From Heterodera schachtii (lineage: Eukaryota; Nematoda; Chromadorea; Rhabditida; Heteroderidae), in the NCBI GenBank assembly GCA_023374025.1, contig SIJG01000184.1:29506-93505 (forward strand): 64,000 nucleotides of DNA. Direction: 5' to 3'. Under the pieces are notes generated by a model. That model saw nothing but the letters and a program-made list of their open reading frames with translations. It did not search any database and was not told where the DNA came from. Below, one piece after another: positions 13,101-25,760 of this stretch (position 1 is its first letter; every line of letters starts with the position of its first letter). Made by a program: the position numbers and the translations under genes.

Positions 13101-16100
13101 ATTACTTATTTACAATAATAATTTTTTAAAAAACCAAGAAATCTCTAACCCAACGGCATTAAATCCGGTAAATATGTTCACTATGCATAATTGGTAATGT
13201 TCTCATGAACATTAAAAAAATGCATGCTTACAACCAAAATAAAAAAAATCAATATACAAATTTTAAGTTTTAATAAATGAAATCAAATAAATATATGAAA
13301 ATAATTTTATTTTGATTAATTTTAAAAAGTTTTATTTTCATCTTAGAAGACAAAAAGGATCAAGCATTGGAAGCGCATGACTTGGATAATGAAAAACGCA
13401 CATGAAATTTAAGTCAAAGCAGTTCATTAATTGATCATACAATAATTAAAAATGTAATCTCTTGTGTAGCATAGCATTGATCACGGCTTCCTGCCCATTT
13501 GCTGAAGTTGGTCAAGAAATTAACAAAAAGAAAAACTACATCATGGTTTTGAATAAAAACCAAAGAAAAAAATATCAATTTAATAAATCTTTTGATACCT
13601 TGAAAGAGGTATAAAGAAATAAAAAATGATTGAAAATCTATAATAAATTCTTATCTTAAGCCGGAAAATTATTAAATTGGTTTACATAAAAATTAAAAGA
13701 AATATTCAAATGAAAAATAGTATAAATAAAACATTTACGTAAAAATTAAAAGAAATGTTCAAATGAAAAATAGAATAAATAAAAAAATCATTATAATTTT
13801 TCAATAAAATAAAATTAAAAAATAAAATTAAACTAATTAATATAATTACTAGGTATTACAAAGAACATATACATCAGCCAGGACAATAGTTTAAACCAGT
13901 TATAAACTGCTTTTTTTATTTTATTGAATTTGTTTTTTTTTTACTATGTTAAATCCATGTAAGTCTAATCTTTAGAGCATTTTCTAGAATTATTTATTGT
14001 GCGAATTATAAGTTTTATATTATTTATGAATAAAATTCAGAAATAGAAAAAAATGCTGCGCTATTTAATCATTACGTACCCAATATAATCATTGGGAATC
14101 GAATGTTTAAAAATTTTAAAACTCTATTCTACAATGAATATTTAAAAGGTAAAATAAAATTAAAAATGAGTTCTTAATTCATTTCATAAAATAGTTAAAA
14201 ATTGAAAATCTAGGACCGAATGCCTCCATAGTAAGACCTCAAATCGTGATATAAAATAACAAGAAAATTTTAAAAATATTATCCAATAATTTGTAAATAA
14301 TAGCAATGCATTTTCTAAACAATACAAAATAAATAAAATTAAAAAAGTCAAAAATAAAGTAACTGCAAATTCAATTAAATGTCAACGCATTACTGTCTTC
14401 GCCGAGGCTATGTATGAAAATAAGGCTAAAGGAACATTTATATAAATACTTCATAATGAATTTAAACTAAATAAATTTTGTAATAATTTCAATTTACACA
14501 TTAATCTCACGGTCAATTGATTAAGCAACTTAGCTTAATCTAGAAAAAGTAATAAAAAATAACGAGAATCATAATAAACGAAAATATAATAAGTTATTAC
14601 CATAAAATATTGTCTTATAAAATTAAAAAAAACTTATCTAAATAATAATCAAAAAAAGCAAAAAATAAAATGTTCTATGAAAATAGTTTTTACACAACAT
14701 TATTTTGTTATTATTCTACATATCTTCAGTAAAGCTCAGTTTTATCAACATTCTTCAATAATTGTAAAAAAAAAAAAGATGAATACAAATAAAACGGAAA
14801 ATCTAAATATATAATAGTCAATTAATTTTTAAGGTTTAATATTAAAGTTTAATATTCTTCTTATTAGATTCAAGCATTATGAAATTCAACAATTAAATGT
14901 TTAGCTATTTTATTCAATTAAAGTCAGCAATATTAATATTATATCTGATATAAAGGAATTAATATTTTCAAAAATAATTAATTAGATAAAGCCTTAAAAT
15001 CTATAAAATCACTCACGAGAAGAATTTAATTTGTTTCTTTAAAATTAACTCAATAACCTATTTATACCACCACATTTGCGTTCAGCCTACAATTTAAATT
15101 TTTTAAATACCTTAACCTATTTTAAAAAATAAAAAACAAAAAAAGAAGCGGAAATCAAACAACCATTGGAATATTAAAAATCTACAAATTTGAAAGCTTA
15201 AAGCACAAAATAAGATTTAAAATAAAACCTAAAACGAAAAATTTTAAAAGACGCGTGTAAATATATAAAATATACAACATAAAACAATTTAATATTTAAT
15301 GCAGGAATAAAAAAACTAATATTAATACAACAAGAATAAATTGCATAACAAAATATATAAAGAAAAAATTTTGCGAAACCATTCTTTGCTAAAACAATTT
15401 TTTTTTTAAATTACAAAATATTTTTTTTAATTTATTCTTAAAATTAAATTTAAGCAATGAATTAACATTAATTTCAGTTAAACAAATAATATATTTTTTA
15501 AAGTAATATATCCACAACAATATTATTCGCTCAAAATAATTAAATTTTTATGCATTTAAAAATATTTTTTTGTATATATAATATTTAAAAAGAAACAAAT
15601 GTTAAGCCAATTCCAATCCATTCTTAATATATTTAAAAATTTTTGATTAGATAAATAAATAACGAAAAGGATCCCTATTAATGCTAGAATGAATCTGATA
15701 TGTTGCATTTATTTTAATAAAATTTTTTTGAAAATAAATTATAAATTAACATTTTAAAATTAGTATTGAAAAATTCATTCTTCAAAATGAGTCCGTTCCG
15801 TGCTTCTTTAACAAATGCCAGTCAACATGGCATAACAAACAAATTAAAATTAAATTATTGTAATTGTTGAAAAATTAATAAGGTTTTAATTATTGATAAA
15901 TAAACAAAAATCCAAAAAATAAATTAACAAGCCAAAGTTACATCTTCTAATAAAAAAGTCATAAAAATTTTAATTTTAAATAAAATAATAAAAATTTAAA
16001 TGCAATTCTAAAATATTTATTACGCTGAGATTAGGTAAATCCATATTTATTAATCTGTTTAATAACATTTTTTGTAAGGGATAAAAATTTAGAAAAAAAA

Positions 16101-16769
16101 AAAAAAATTAATTTCGAGTTTGTAAATAATTATTTCTCTTTTATAGTGTTTATCTTTCTAATTCTTTATATATTTTATTTTTAATATTTATTTACTCATA
16201 TAGATATTAATTTGTTTTAATTATTTGAATTATATTTTAATGCGGCCGAGCTAACTTAAAGAATAATATTTTTATTTAACTTGAATAATATTGAAATTAT
16301 GGAAAAAAGTTTTATTTTTGGTCTTATATTAACTTAAATTAATTTCTAATTTTTATGATCTAGCATATCTCATGAAATTTTCTTGCGATAAATCTAAATT
16401 ATTTCGTCTAAGCATAATTATGATTGAATACAAATTCTAAATAAGGTTTTAACAACTTCAAATACTTTTAGACAAATTTAAAACAAAAATATTTTAATCC
16501 CTTTTAAATCCTAGAAATAACGACTTTTATCCTCTTTTTTTACGCAAAATTAGTTAACAATTTTAGTAAAATTTGATATTTTTTTGCCATCGCTGAATAT
16601 CAATTCTTATATTTTTAAAATTGACACAATATTTTTTCACTTTTTTTTAGAATCTTGTTCAAGTTGAGCCTAATTTTTGAAAAATTTTTCAGATGTTTGC
16701 ATTTTTAACATTCTTCGACAAAATTTATTCAAAACATTTATTTGTGAACAAAGTTTGTTTAGCGGAAAT
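10116..16769. other. AT-rich gene-poor region
   Basis: No gene, RNA or complete mobile element was recognised in about 6.6 kb. A local tandem duplication of about 60 bp lies at 13685-13785 (AAAAGAAATATTCAAATGAA and its variant). Runs of A and T and short TA repeats (about 10279-10293) are frequent. No open frame reaches a length or composition that argues for coding. Confidence 0.55.
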
Positions 16770-17448
16770 ATTATGTATCGTGGTGAGTCGTTCCACAAAA
16801 AAGCTCAGTGTGGGCGTTCCACAAAAAAAGCTCAGTGTGGGCGTTCCACAAAAAGCTCAATGATTGATTGGCCATTTTCCGGAAGCCTATTGCACCCCAT
16901 TCGGGGCACCAAAAGTGCCTGATCCGGAACCCGGACCAGCCAGGTTAAGAACCATTTTTTGTTCGTTTTTAAAGGGCTATCTCCCAGGCCGGGTCCGGTT
17001 CATGGTCCATTCACTTGGACCCCGTCATGGGTCGGGCACATCTGCCGGATGACCTTCAACCTCGCCCCTGACCCTGTCGATGTCCAACTCAAACTAAGCG
17101 TGCCGGTACCAGCGGCTTTTTTGTACAGCTCGATGAGCTCTACAAAATGGTATCAATGGCATCCGTCTGTGTCTACTACAAATGGAGAAAATTGGCGAGA
17201 TGTGATCCGAAAAATTGAAAAATGAAAAAAAATTGAAAATGACTTCAGTCCCGCCGTACATTAGGGTTAACCGGACGGCACCGTGATTTGGTGAATTGAA
17301 TTATTAAATTTATTTAATTAATTTATCAATCATTGAGCTTTTTGTGGAACGCCCACACTGAGCTTTTTTTGTGGAACGCCCACACTGAGCTTTTTGTGGA
17401 ACGCCCACACTGAGCTTTTTTGTGGAACGACCTAGCACCATTATGTAT
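16770..17448. mobile_element. Foldback / MULE-like non-autonomous element with 9-bp TSD
   Basis: The element spans 16779-17439 (661 bp) between direct repeats ATTATGTAT at 16770-16778 and 17440-17448. Its ends are inverted repeats built from a tandem unit of about 25 bp (CGTTCCACAAAAAGCTCAGT...): three units on the left (16789-16863) and four on the right (17330-17430). The GC-richer interior holds no transposase-like frame. A 9-bp duplication fits Mutator-like transposases and the multi-unit inverted ends fit foldback-type elements, so it was probably mobilised in trans. Open frames inside it (16677-17225) are not recognisable proteins. Confidence 0.75.
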
Positions 17449-17825
17449 GAATCATTTCATATTAATTCATGCAGTGCATCTTTTTTTAAATCATATAAAC
17501 TGACAACATTTTAAAATTACTTATTAGTATTTTTTTGTTATTCGTCGTGTTATTTAATTTTCCTCAAATTTTTGTCATTCTTATTTTCAAATAATCTTTT
17601 AGGATTTTACTTATAATTCCATATTAATTTTTCCCAAGGTATGTGTATATATGTGTGTTGAATGTGAGTAAAGGTGTTTTATACAGTTTTTGGTATTTTA
17701 ATTTGATTTTAATTTTAATAAATCAATTAATTTTCTACAAGGTCCGTTGTTTATGATAAAATTATTCTTTTGTCAGAGTGTCAGGGAAACACAAATATTC
17801 GCCGTTCATTTAATTTATCACACAG

Positions 17826-17827
<2 letters not shown>

Positions 17828-17897
<70 letters not shown>
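17828..17897. repeat. (TA)n microsatellite
   Basis: An uninterrupted alternation of T and A is broken once or twice near its middle and is followed by TTA triplets. Confidence 0.95.
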
Positions 17898-17900
<3 letters not shown>

Positions 17901-19079
17901 ATTATTATATTTTGCAATTAAAAATATTAAGTTGATTTTTAATTCATTGATAATTTTTATTTTATAATTGTTGATGTGTTACTTTTTTTTTGCCATTCAT
18001 TCTCGACCCACGCGCCTTTTTCTGCGGCTAATATTAATTATTTTTTATTTCTCGGAATTTGGCCCAGTTATTGTTTCGGGTGATTTGTGGAATTTCATTA
18101 ATAAGCAAATTATTTTTTTTAAAGATAGTTTAGGTGAAAAAATATATTATTAATTTAATTTTCATTTAATTCTTAGCTTTTAAGGTGAGTTGTTTATTCA
18201 ATATTTTTATATAGATATGGCATACTGGTTAACTTTAGTTAGCATTTAGGAAAGCACAAATACCTATTTATTCAAAGATTTTTTCTACTTTCTGTTATGA
18301 AAATAGATTTTAATTATTTTTTTGTTTAATTTACGTAAATTTTCGTTTAGATTTTTATTTATTGTATTTAGAACAAAAAATTTTTTAAAAGAAAAATATT
18401 ACAAAAGAGTAAAAAACTTAAATCACTCTAAAATATTACTACTATGCACTTCTTACTATCCAACACTTTTTAAGTTAATGTATTTAAACATTATATTAAA
18501 TTAAACCAGACAAAAGTTATTAATTAATTAATATGAATTTTAAACAATTTTATCACTGATTTTATATTTATTTTTTGCTTCTTTTTTCCAAATCTTTTAT
18601 TTTTGAGAGACTTCAATGTCGAAATTTCTGTCTGCTTTCTTTCTCATTACTTTATTTTCTAGCATAATTAAATTATATTATAAATCTTTCGTTCTATGCA
18701 CCACTCAAGAAGTGAATGGTGAAATTCATTTTATCAACTGCATTTTTCGTAAAAACTTAAAAAAAACATTATAAAAATTTTTAAAAAAACTTTTTTTTCA
18801 TTAACCCCCCCCCCCCCCCCTCCCTCGTCTTCTCGTCAAAAATTTTATTTTGAGTTTTTTTTTTATTCAAAAATTTCAGTATCCCATTAATATAATTATT
18901 GTTTCATTTTTATTCTTTATGCGCAAATTTCGTTTATTATTCGCATTTAATTAATTTAAATAATTTTTAGTTTTTATTTAAATTTAATGCGCCATTAAAA
19001 ATTGGCAAATTTTTATCACTTTTATTTTATTGCATACAATATAATTTAAACATTATTATCAACAACAAAAAAAAATTAC

Positions 19080-19640
19080 TTCGGCATTCGCATTATTCGT
19101 CAACATTTTTTTACAAGATTTCATTCATTAATTTTTTAACAATTAATAATTCATAATTAATTCAAACAATAAAATCTTAGTATTTTGTTATATAAATTAA
19201 AAAGTGAAATAATTTTTAATAAAAATTTAAGTGAAGCCATCACAGAAACAAAAATATTGCCGCCCAATTGGTTCAAAAATGCATGCAAAAGTGATTATAA
19301 CTATCAAAAATAAAATTGAAAAATCTAAATTTATAAGGAATTATTATTATCTACAAAATGTGCGAGCACAATAAGTATCATCACATAATTAAATATTTAT
19401 AGTAAAAACAATTGAAAAAATCATTAGGCTATAAATTTCATTTACTAATTATATCAAAGTACATAAAAAAATTATTTTTTCAAATTAATTAGTAACTAAA
19501 AATATAAGGCATATATTTATCATGCAAAAAAAAGATTTCGACAACAATTTGGCATATATCCGTTCAAAAGATCTTTGCCAAGGGAAACAATTAAATCATT
19601 TAAATTAAAGTATTAAACCAATATATTAACATATTCTAAA
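19080..19640 (+). repeat. Diverged dispersed repeat, copy 2
   Basis: Collinear words are shared with 2560-3000: TAATTCATAATTAATTC, AAGTGAAATAATT, AGTATCATCA, AAATCATTAGGCTATAAATT, AGATCTTTG and TTAACATATTC. Order and orientation are conserved, with many substitutions and small gaps between them. It is an old duplicate or a pair of decayed transposon copies, and no coding content is seen. Confidence 0.65.
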
Positions 19641-22600
19641 TGACTTGAAAAATACTAAAGTTTAAAGAATACATGTATTTTTTCAATATAAATTACAATC
19701 TCAAAAACGAACAAATAATGAAAAATATTTAGTTATTAAAAATATCCAAAATCGAAGATTAATGATGAATTATGTAAGAAAAAAGTTGATTTGTCATGTT
19801 TATGATTTGTTTAATGTTGTTAAAATAATACTTACTAGAAAAATTAAATAAATAATTTAAAAATTTACTATATGAGTAACTCTGATGAAAAAACATCCTT
19901 CCAAAAATATTAAAAATATCCCAGCCAATATTACTAATAAAAAATTAAAATCAACTAAATTAAATATAAAAGCATAATTTCGTATAATATTTTTTTTGTA
20001 ATTAAAGTATTTTATACTTCGATCAAAATTGTTTTAGCTGTAGACAACATAATCGGTATAGAAATTGATTAATAAAGGGACATATAGTAAAATATAAAAA
20101 ATGATGAGACAAATTATAAACAAACAAATGTTGAAAAATATTTTACTATTAAAAATTATCAAAAATCGAAAATAGTTTTGAAATTAAATATAATTAACAA
20201 AAATGAATTATTGAACATAAAATTAAAATCTTCTTTATATCAGATGCAAATTATTGTTAAAAGCATCAAAAATTTTTTTTATTATTTTTTAATATCTAAA
20301 TAAGATTTGTAACCGAAAATATAAAATAATTTTAAAGAATATGCCTTAAAAATACAATAATAAGGATGAAATGAGTTTGTATAGGTTAAATAAATGAATA
20401 AAAAAATTTAATATCCGTGGTAATGATATAATTAAGCATAAATTATGCAAAAATAAATGGAATTTGAAGCCATTTACAACAAGATTAACATTACTAATAA
20501 TTAAATAATTTTGTTGCGGAAATAAGTTTTGTAGTTAAAAATTTAATTTGAAATTTTAAATATTAGTTGAATGTTTTTTATTCTTTAGGGATTTATTGTT
20601 TGTAAAATTTTTGACTTAGAACCAAAAGCTCAAAAAACAAAAAATTAATAGGCCTTTAAATAATTAAATGATAATTATTTGTTGTTTGAATTTTTTCATA
20701 AAATGCATAATTGAATTGATAATTTTGTTGATGTCATTCCGCATTTTTTTTTTTTGTTATTTCGCTGCGTATCGTGAAGCCTTTTGGTCGGCATTATATT
20801 GAAAATGTTATATTTCAATCTGCTTAATCCTTTGTTAATAAGTTTATAAGTTTTGATAATTTTAAGGTGAATGTCAATTTTGAATTTCATTAGGCGTAAA
20901 ATTTAATAATTTATATATACAATCTAACTGTTGTTTTATTTTATTTGAAATCACACTATTTATTTCTTTATTATTGAATTAAATCCTTTCTTTTGCAAAT
21001 TTTTAAATAATTTTGCCTGTTTTAACACGCGTTGTTTCCATCTTTTTTTTTCTCCAACTTGTTGAGTATCTTTACTTCATTTAACAAATTTCGTTTTTGG
21101 TTAATTTTTTTATCTGATATTGTCTGCATTAAATACAATTAACTATTTAATATTTTTAATAATTGTTGGCTTTGATTGACAGTATTTTAATTTAATGTTG
21201 AGAAATTGGCCAATATTAATTAACATATTATATTGTAAGATCGTAAATAGTAAAAAGAAGTTAATAATTTAAAGTCTCATAAAATATTAGATTTTATATA
21301 AATTTTGTTAATGATATATTTTTGATATAAATAATTTTATAAAATTACTTATATGTCAATCATTTAATAATTTGTACATGAACGCAGCGCAGCGGTTGCG
21401 CATTAATAAATTGTGGAAAACTTAATGAATTTAGATTGGTTATCACTCAAATAAACCAAAATATGTAAAATATATTTGCCAAAAACACCGAAATATTTCA
21501 TGAAATTCAAAGTCTTTTGCTTTTCTTACGTTTATATTGTTCTTGACCAGCATATTTTTTGCAATTTTGTTATTTATGTCTTCTAATTTCGCAATAGGAA
21601 TTGAATAAAAAGAATCTTTTTATCTTTTTTAAACTAATTGAATTCGTTTTTACTTCAATAAACTATTTTAAAACTGCACCTAAAGCTCTAATCATATAAA
21701 TAATATAAGATGGAAATTCTGAATTCAATAATAAATTAAGATTAAAAAGAATTTATTAGAAAAAAGGAATGGCAATTCAAATCTTAATGTAAATGAATAT
21801 TATTAGTTCTATAAATTGTAAATTACGATATATCTATCAAACATATAAAATATAGAGCAATATATTGCAAATATATTAAATAAAATTAAAAATAAAAACG
21901 ATTCAGCGCATCATCATGATGCCATTGATTCACTCAAGCTCGGCTAGAACGCATGAAATGATTACAAAACAGAAATTAACATTTGTTAATAACTAAAATA
22001 TAATACATAAAAGAAATTTGAACTTCATTTTCCGTTCTAAGCAAAAAAAAAGAAAAGAAATAATGTGCGGCAGCATAACGAAAAAGTACTAATTATCATT
22101 CATTTATTATTTTAATTCGTAACAATGCATTTTAAGATATAATTCTTAAATTAAATTATGCTTAATAATTTATCATTTAATTTTAGAACTTAAATTCACT
22201 TAATCTCATGTGCCATCAAAAACTGACAGCATTGTATAAGAATTTTGAGATTTTTAGTAATTAACAGCTTATAATTTAATAATTATATTATTTTTCTTCC
22301 GATAACAAACTTAGTGTTAGCTCAAATATCAGATTAAATATTTTTTCGTATTACTTTTTTTTTAATAAATTCTATTTATTAATTTAATGATTGTTGAAAT
22401 AAATAATTTTTAGCATTATTTAATTATATTTGAATACAAAAAATTATAATTTTACTCAATTCGGTACTGCATTTCTAGTGCATCCCATTTTATTCGTTCG
22501 ACAAATACCGCGTTTAAGAATTGAGAATCTATAATAAAATAAAAAAGTAAATGTTTTAAATTTTAATAATTTTTCGTTTAATGCCTCACCAGTCATGGTT

Positions 22601-23155
22601 TTTTTTGTAAATCTGTATTTTTATATTTTAATCAGTTTGGTTTTAATTTTTAGCTTACTTTATTATACTTAATTAAATTTTGAATTATTTTATTATATTA
22701 TTAGACTTCTTAAAATTTAATTCTCAAATTTTAATATATTGAAATATTTTTTAGTCGACGATCTTTTTTATGGAATAGGATTATTTTAGCTGGCATTATT
22801 TTTTTATTAAACACAAAGGAAATCTAATTTTATCATATCATCTACTTTTTGAATAGGAAGCCATTATTTTTAAATTATCAGAATCTTATAGTGAACATAT
22901 GATAAACATATAATAAAAAATATAGGAGATTTTTTTGCATTCAAATTAAAAAAATAAATTCTTAACTCAAGATAAAAGAGATTTTAATATAAAAGTAGAT
23001 TACTAAATGGCAATAATAAATAAACAGGTTCCATACAGGATGAACAGAATTTTTGGCTGAACAATAGTTCAAGTCATGGAAAAACTCATATATTTATTTC
23101 ACTTTAAAAGAGAGGACGGAATGAATCTCTGATAAAAAAGTTTTTAATAATTACA

Positions 23156-23262
23156 AGTAGTGTATGGCCACAAATGTGGGGGTAAATTTTACCCCCACAT
23201 TGTGCTCTCGCAGCGCGCGCCGACGGTCGCCCCCTCCCTCCCCATTGTGGAAGTGTTGTGCC
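23156..23262 (+). repeat. Left terminal inverted repeat
   Basis: It begins AGTAGTGTATGGCC directly after the TSD and is matched in inverted orientation by 39778-39882. Inside is a near-perfect palindrome (ATGTGGGGGTAAA, one base, TTTACCCCCACAT) at about 23174-23200, followed by a GC-rich stretch CTCTCGCAGCGCGCGCCG. The match fades after about 105 bp. Confidence 0.92.
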
Positions 23263-23425
23263 CTTCGCAGCGCGCTTAACCTCCTTTTTTTTGTATGAGT
23301 TGCGCTCAAATATTACACAAAACCATGGGAGCTATAATTTGATTAGTCGAGATTATTTGATTTTGTAAGATTGAATTTTTATTAAATATACTTAGATATA
23401 GAATAAAATATTTCTCTATTTCTTT

Positions 23426-23932
23426 CTATTCTAAAAGGACTGAAAAATATTTCTTTATCGGGTTTAAACAAATGCTTACTGCGGTTATTCTAATTTTATT
23501 GTATAACATTCTCATGTTAAACCGATAATTTTGAACTTGTTTTTCGAATTCATTTACCTTTGAAAAAGAAAATTCCGATATATTCTCTGCTTCTTGACAT
23601 TTAAATATATCTGTTTCTTTGATGCCAATTTCTAGTTTCTGCATAGCTAAGGCCTGTTTTCTATATTCACCCATAATAAGGCGGGGTAATTTTTGAATTT
23701 TTTCGAGAATTTCTAAGAATGAAAAGTATAAATTATATAAATTTTCGATTCCAGGTGCACTAAATGCTGATATGTAGAAAGTTTTCACACCTTTAAAAAG
23801 TTTATTTGCAAAGATTTCAAGATTATTTGATCGTTTAAGTATATTCCTCGCTATTTTCCAATTTTTTGTTACATTATTCTTAATAAATTCAATTTCTTGA
23901 ATTATTAAAGCCTCGGCCGTGTTTTCGCTAGG
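23426..23932 (-). pseudogene. Helical protein fragment, unknown function
   Basis: A reading frame of 168 codons is open from just after a TAA at about 23933 to the stop at 23426. Its first usable start (GTG) is only at 23788. It lies in exactly the same frame as the upstream small ORF at 23933-24166, separated by one in-frame stop, so the two may be one gene broken by a nonsense change or joined by an unrecognised intron. The product is rich in Lys, Glu, Asn, Ile and Phe and looks largely helical. No domain is recognised. It is the last gene before the left inverted repeat. Confidence 0.45.
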
Positions 23933-24166
23933 TTATCGAAGAGGGCAATAAAATGATTCAAAACCAAAAGAAAGCTTCAAAATGCTTCTGAATTTCCTTT
24001 GCTCATTTTTATAATTTTCTTCAATTATCGATGTGAGGGTATCTTTAAAATTTTCCTCCGCATTAACTATGAAAGGATTTTTAAAATAAAATTTAGTTTT
24101 ATATTTTGTAAAGCCAAATTTTAAGTCTTTATGCCGAAATGACTCAATTAAAGAACACCCTTCCAT
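23933..24166 (-). CDS. Small paralogue of the PolB N-terminal-like protein
   Basis: The 77-residue frame starts at the ATG at 24166; an earlier ATG at 24244 is possible, but the later start aligns better with its relative. Residues around 22-45 (TKFYFKNP, then EENFK) match residues of the protein encoded at 26618-27074 (STFYFKCP, then ENNFK), with the same spacing to the following helix and strand. It therefore looks like a duplicated, shortened copy of that protein. The frame ends at an in-frame TAA and resumes directly downstream, so the true C terminus is uncertain. Function is unknown. Confidence 0.5.
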   Translation of the reverse strand: MEGCSLIESFRHKDLKFGFTKYKTKFYFKNPFIVNAEENFKDTLTSIIEENYKNEQRKFRSILKLSFGFESFYCPLR

Positions 24167-24197
24167 TTTGAGTGTTGCCCTTTTAGTTTTTATGTTC

Positions 24198-24652
24198 TTA
24201 TATACCCATATGCTCCCAAACAATTGTTTGGAGCCTATTTTCATAATTTAACATTTGGCTTTGCACCCTTCGGGACTCGAAATGTAATCTTCGGGCTTCC
24301 GCTAAAGAATTTTGAGATTGTTCCTCAAGCTTTGTTGCCTGATCAAAAATTTTGCATCTTTCGAACTCACGCCATACAGATTCAGCTTTTTCTGACTCCA
24401 AATTGATTTGGTCCAGGATTTTGAAAATTTCCCAAATTGAATCGGACATTTTAAGATACAATTCCCGAACACCATTGCGTAAGGAGCCTTTTCTCTTGAT
24501 TTTATTGCACGATTAAGGGTTTCTTGAGAAGACTTGGCAAAGTCGCTTACTTCCTCCGATAGCACAACGACATCTCGCCATGCTCTCTCTGTCTCTCTTT
24601 TAGCAGCTTCCAACAAAATGGAATTAGCTTTTTCTGATTTTTCCAAATTCAT
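24198..24652 (-). CDS. Coiled-coil protein, unknown function
   Basis: The start is the ATG at 24652. The first frame is open to about 24490 and then a second frame takes over without a stop to 24198. A GTAAGC donor at 24550 and an acceptor ending CAAG at 24495 would remove 56 bp and keep the frame, giving 132 residues; this model is an inference and a simple 1-base frameshift is the alternative. The protein is almost wholly charged heptad-like helix (long runs of E, K, R, A, S and L), with no signal peptide. The segment RNGVREL resembles NGVRKIH in the next gene upstream, so the two are probably duplicates. Codon use matches the neighbouring element genes. Confidence 0.5.
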
Positions 24653-24691
24653 TTTTTATTTTTTATTTTCTGTTTTTCTTTTATATTTTTA

Positions 24692-25284
24692 TTATATTTT
24701 ATAGGCAATGAATTCGTCTCTAAATTCTGCTGGGGGTCTTGGCTTTTCAAATTTTATTTGATTTTCTCGCATTATTTCTTTTATTTTATTGGCCATGTCT
24801 CCAATTCCTAAATCTGGCTGTGAATAAGAGTTACGATAAGTCTGTCCAATTTCATGCCTATATTTTTTAGCTATTTCTATTGATTGTTTGGCATCTTCAG
24901 CTAATTCTTGGCACATCACTGGGTCCTTTCTATCTAGACATTTTTCCATGCCTTTTTTAATATTTTTTATATTCTTTTCCTCATTTTTTATTTTATCAAA
25001 TTGTGAGTGTATTTTTCTTACTCCATTTAATAGTTTTTATGCCAAAAAATGATTTCAGGTTTTCCCGAATTCCTATCCTTAATAATCTGAGCTTCAACCA
25101 TGGTGTTATGAGCAGAAAATGAAAAGTCTTTGGCCTCATTTATTAACCTAATTATATCTTTAATTACTTCTTCAATAACCCTTCGGGAGGCATCCATCTG
25201 CTGCTTTTCTTCTTTCGATAAGCAACAACAACACTGACCCCCAATTACCAAGAAACACAAAAGAAATAGTTTTAGTAAAAACAT
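24692..25284 (-). CDS. Secreted helical protein (signal peptide), frame broken
   Basis: From the ATG at 25284 the frame codes MFLLKLFLLCFLVIGGQC, a clear signal peptide, followed by four cysteines in a row and then an amphipathic helical region to a stop at 25027. A second frame (about 25045 to 24692) carries on with helical, coiled-coil-like sequence containing two Cys and a PRPP segment. No GT-AG pair that closes the frame was found, so either the gene is frameshifted or the splice is unusual. The related neighbour at 24198-24652 breaks frame at an equivalent place. It could be a secreted or membrane-anchored factor of the element; no family is recognised. Confidence 0.45.
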
Positions 25285-25319
25285 TTTATTTAACAAAAAT
25301 TAACAAGTTCATTTATAGA

Positions 25320-25760
25320 TTAGAGGCTGACAATATCAATCAACGAATAATAAATCTTCTTCTTTCCTCCGAATTCTTTCACCCTAGCCCCGATTTTCAT
25401 TGTGCACACGGCCCCAGACAAACTTTTGACCTCATCCTAAATTTAAACGTATGGATTTTAAAAAGCGATGCGTTACCATCCCGTTTTGTTTCCCACGCAC
25501 ACCAAAAAATCCCACATTTTCCAAAAGCCCTGTATCATCGGCCACAGACACCTTCAAATAAGGTGTCACCTTCTTCTCAGCCCCGCAAGAACACAACCCC
25601 TTACGGCATACAACGCATGCCTTAAAAACAGGTAATTTGGTTGATTTTTAATACAAACCCTGTACTCCGCATGCATCACATTTTCAATTCTCGCTCTCAC
25701 AATAAAAACTCTTCCGCCATCAACAATCTCGAAATTTTTAATTTCAGCGATTGTTTGCAT
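25320..25760 (-). CDS. RPA1 C-domain-like ssDNA-binding protein
   Basis: Three exons (25659-25760, 25477-25620, 25320-25436) with introns of 38 and 40 bp, both GT-AG and phase 0, give 120 residues. The order of features matches the C-terminal OB-fold of replication protein A 70 kDa subunit: an N-terminal TIAEIKN strand, then ARIENV, a Cys-x2-Cys pair (ACVVC, about residue 35), a second Cys-x-Cys (CSC), then the strand LKVSVADDTG and a C-terminal strand pair ending YYSLIDIVSL. The two cysteine pairs would bind zinc as in RPA1. The likely role is to coat single-stranded DNA during strand-displacement synthesis by the element's polymerase. It lies downstream of PolB on the same strand. The family call is by eye, but the motif order is specific. 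Confidence 0.78.

Larger units (their letters stand above)
17449..23149. other. AT-rich gene-poor region
   Basis: No gene recognised. A (TA)n microsatellite lies at about 17828-17897 and creates artificial Tyr/Ile frames. A homopolymer of about 18 C lies at 18804-18821. The stretch 19080-19640 repeats 2560-3000 at moderate identity. The stretch 17600-17690 resembles 57975-58040. Minus-strand frame 20696-20890 is AT-rich noise. The insertion site of the large element is at the right edge. Confidence 0.55.

Noticed and set aside
17747..17967. Frames of alternating Tyr and Ile
   Set aside because: Created by the (TA)n microsatellite.
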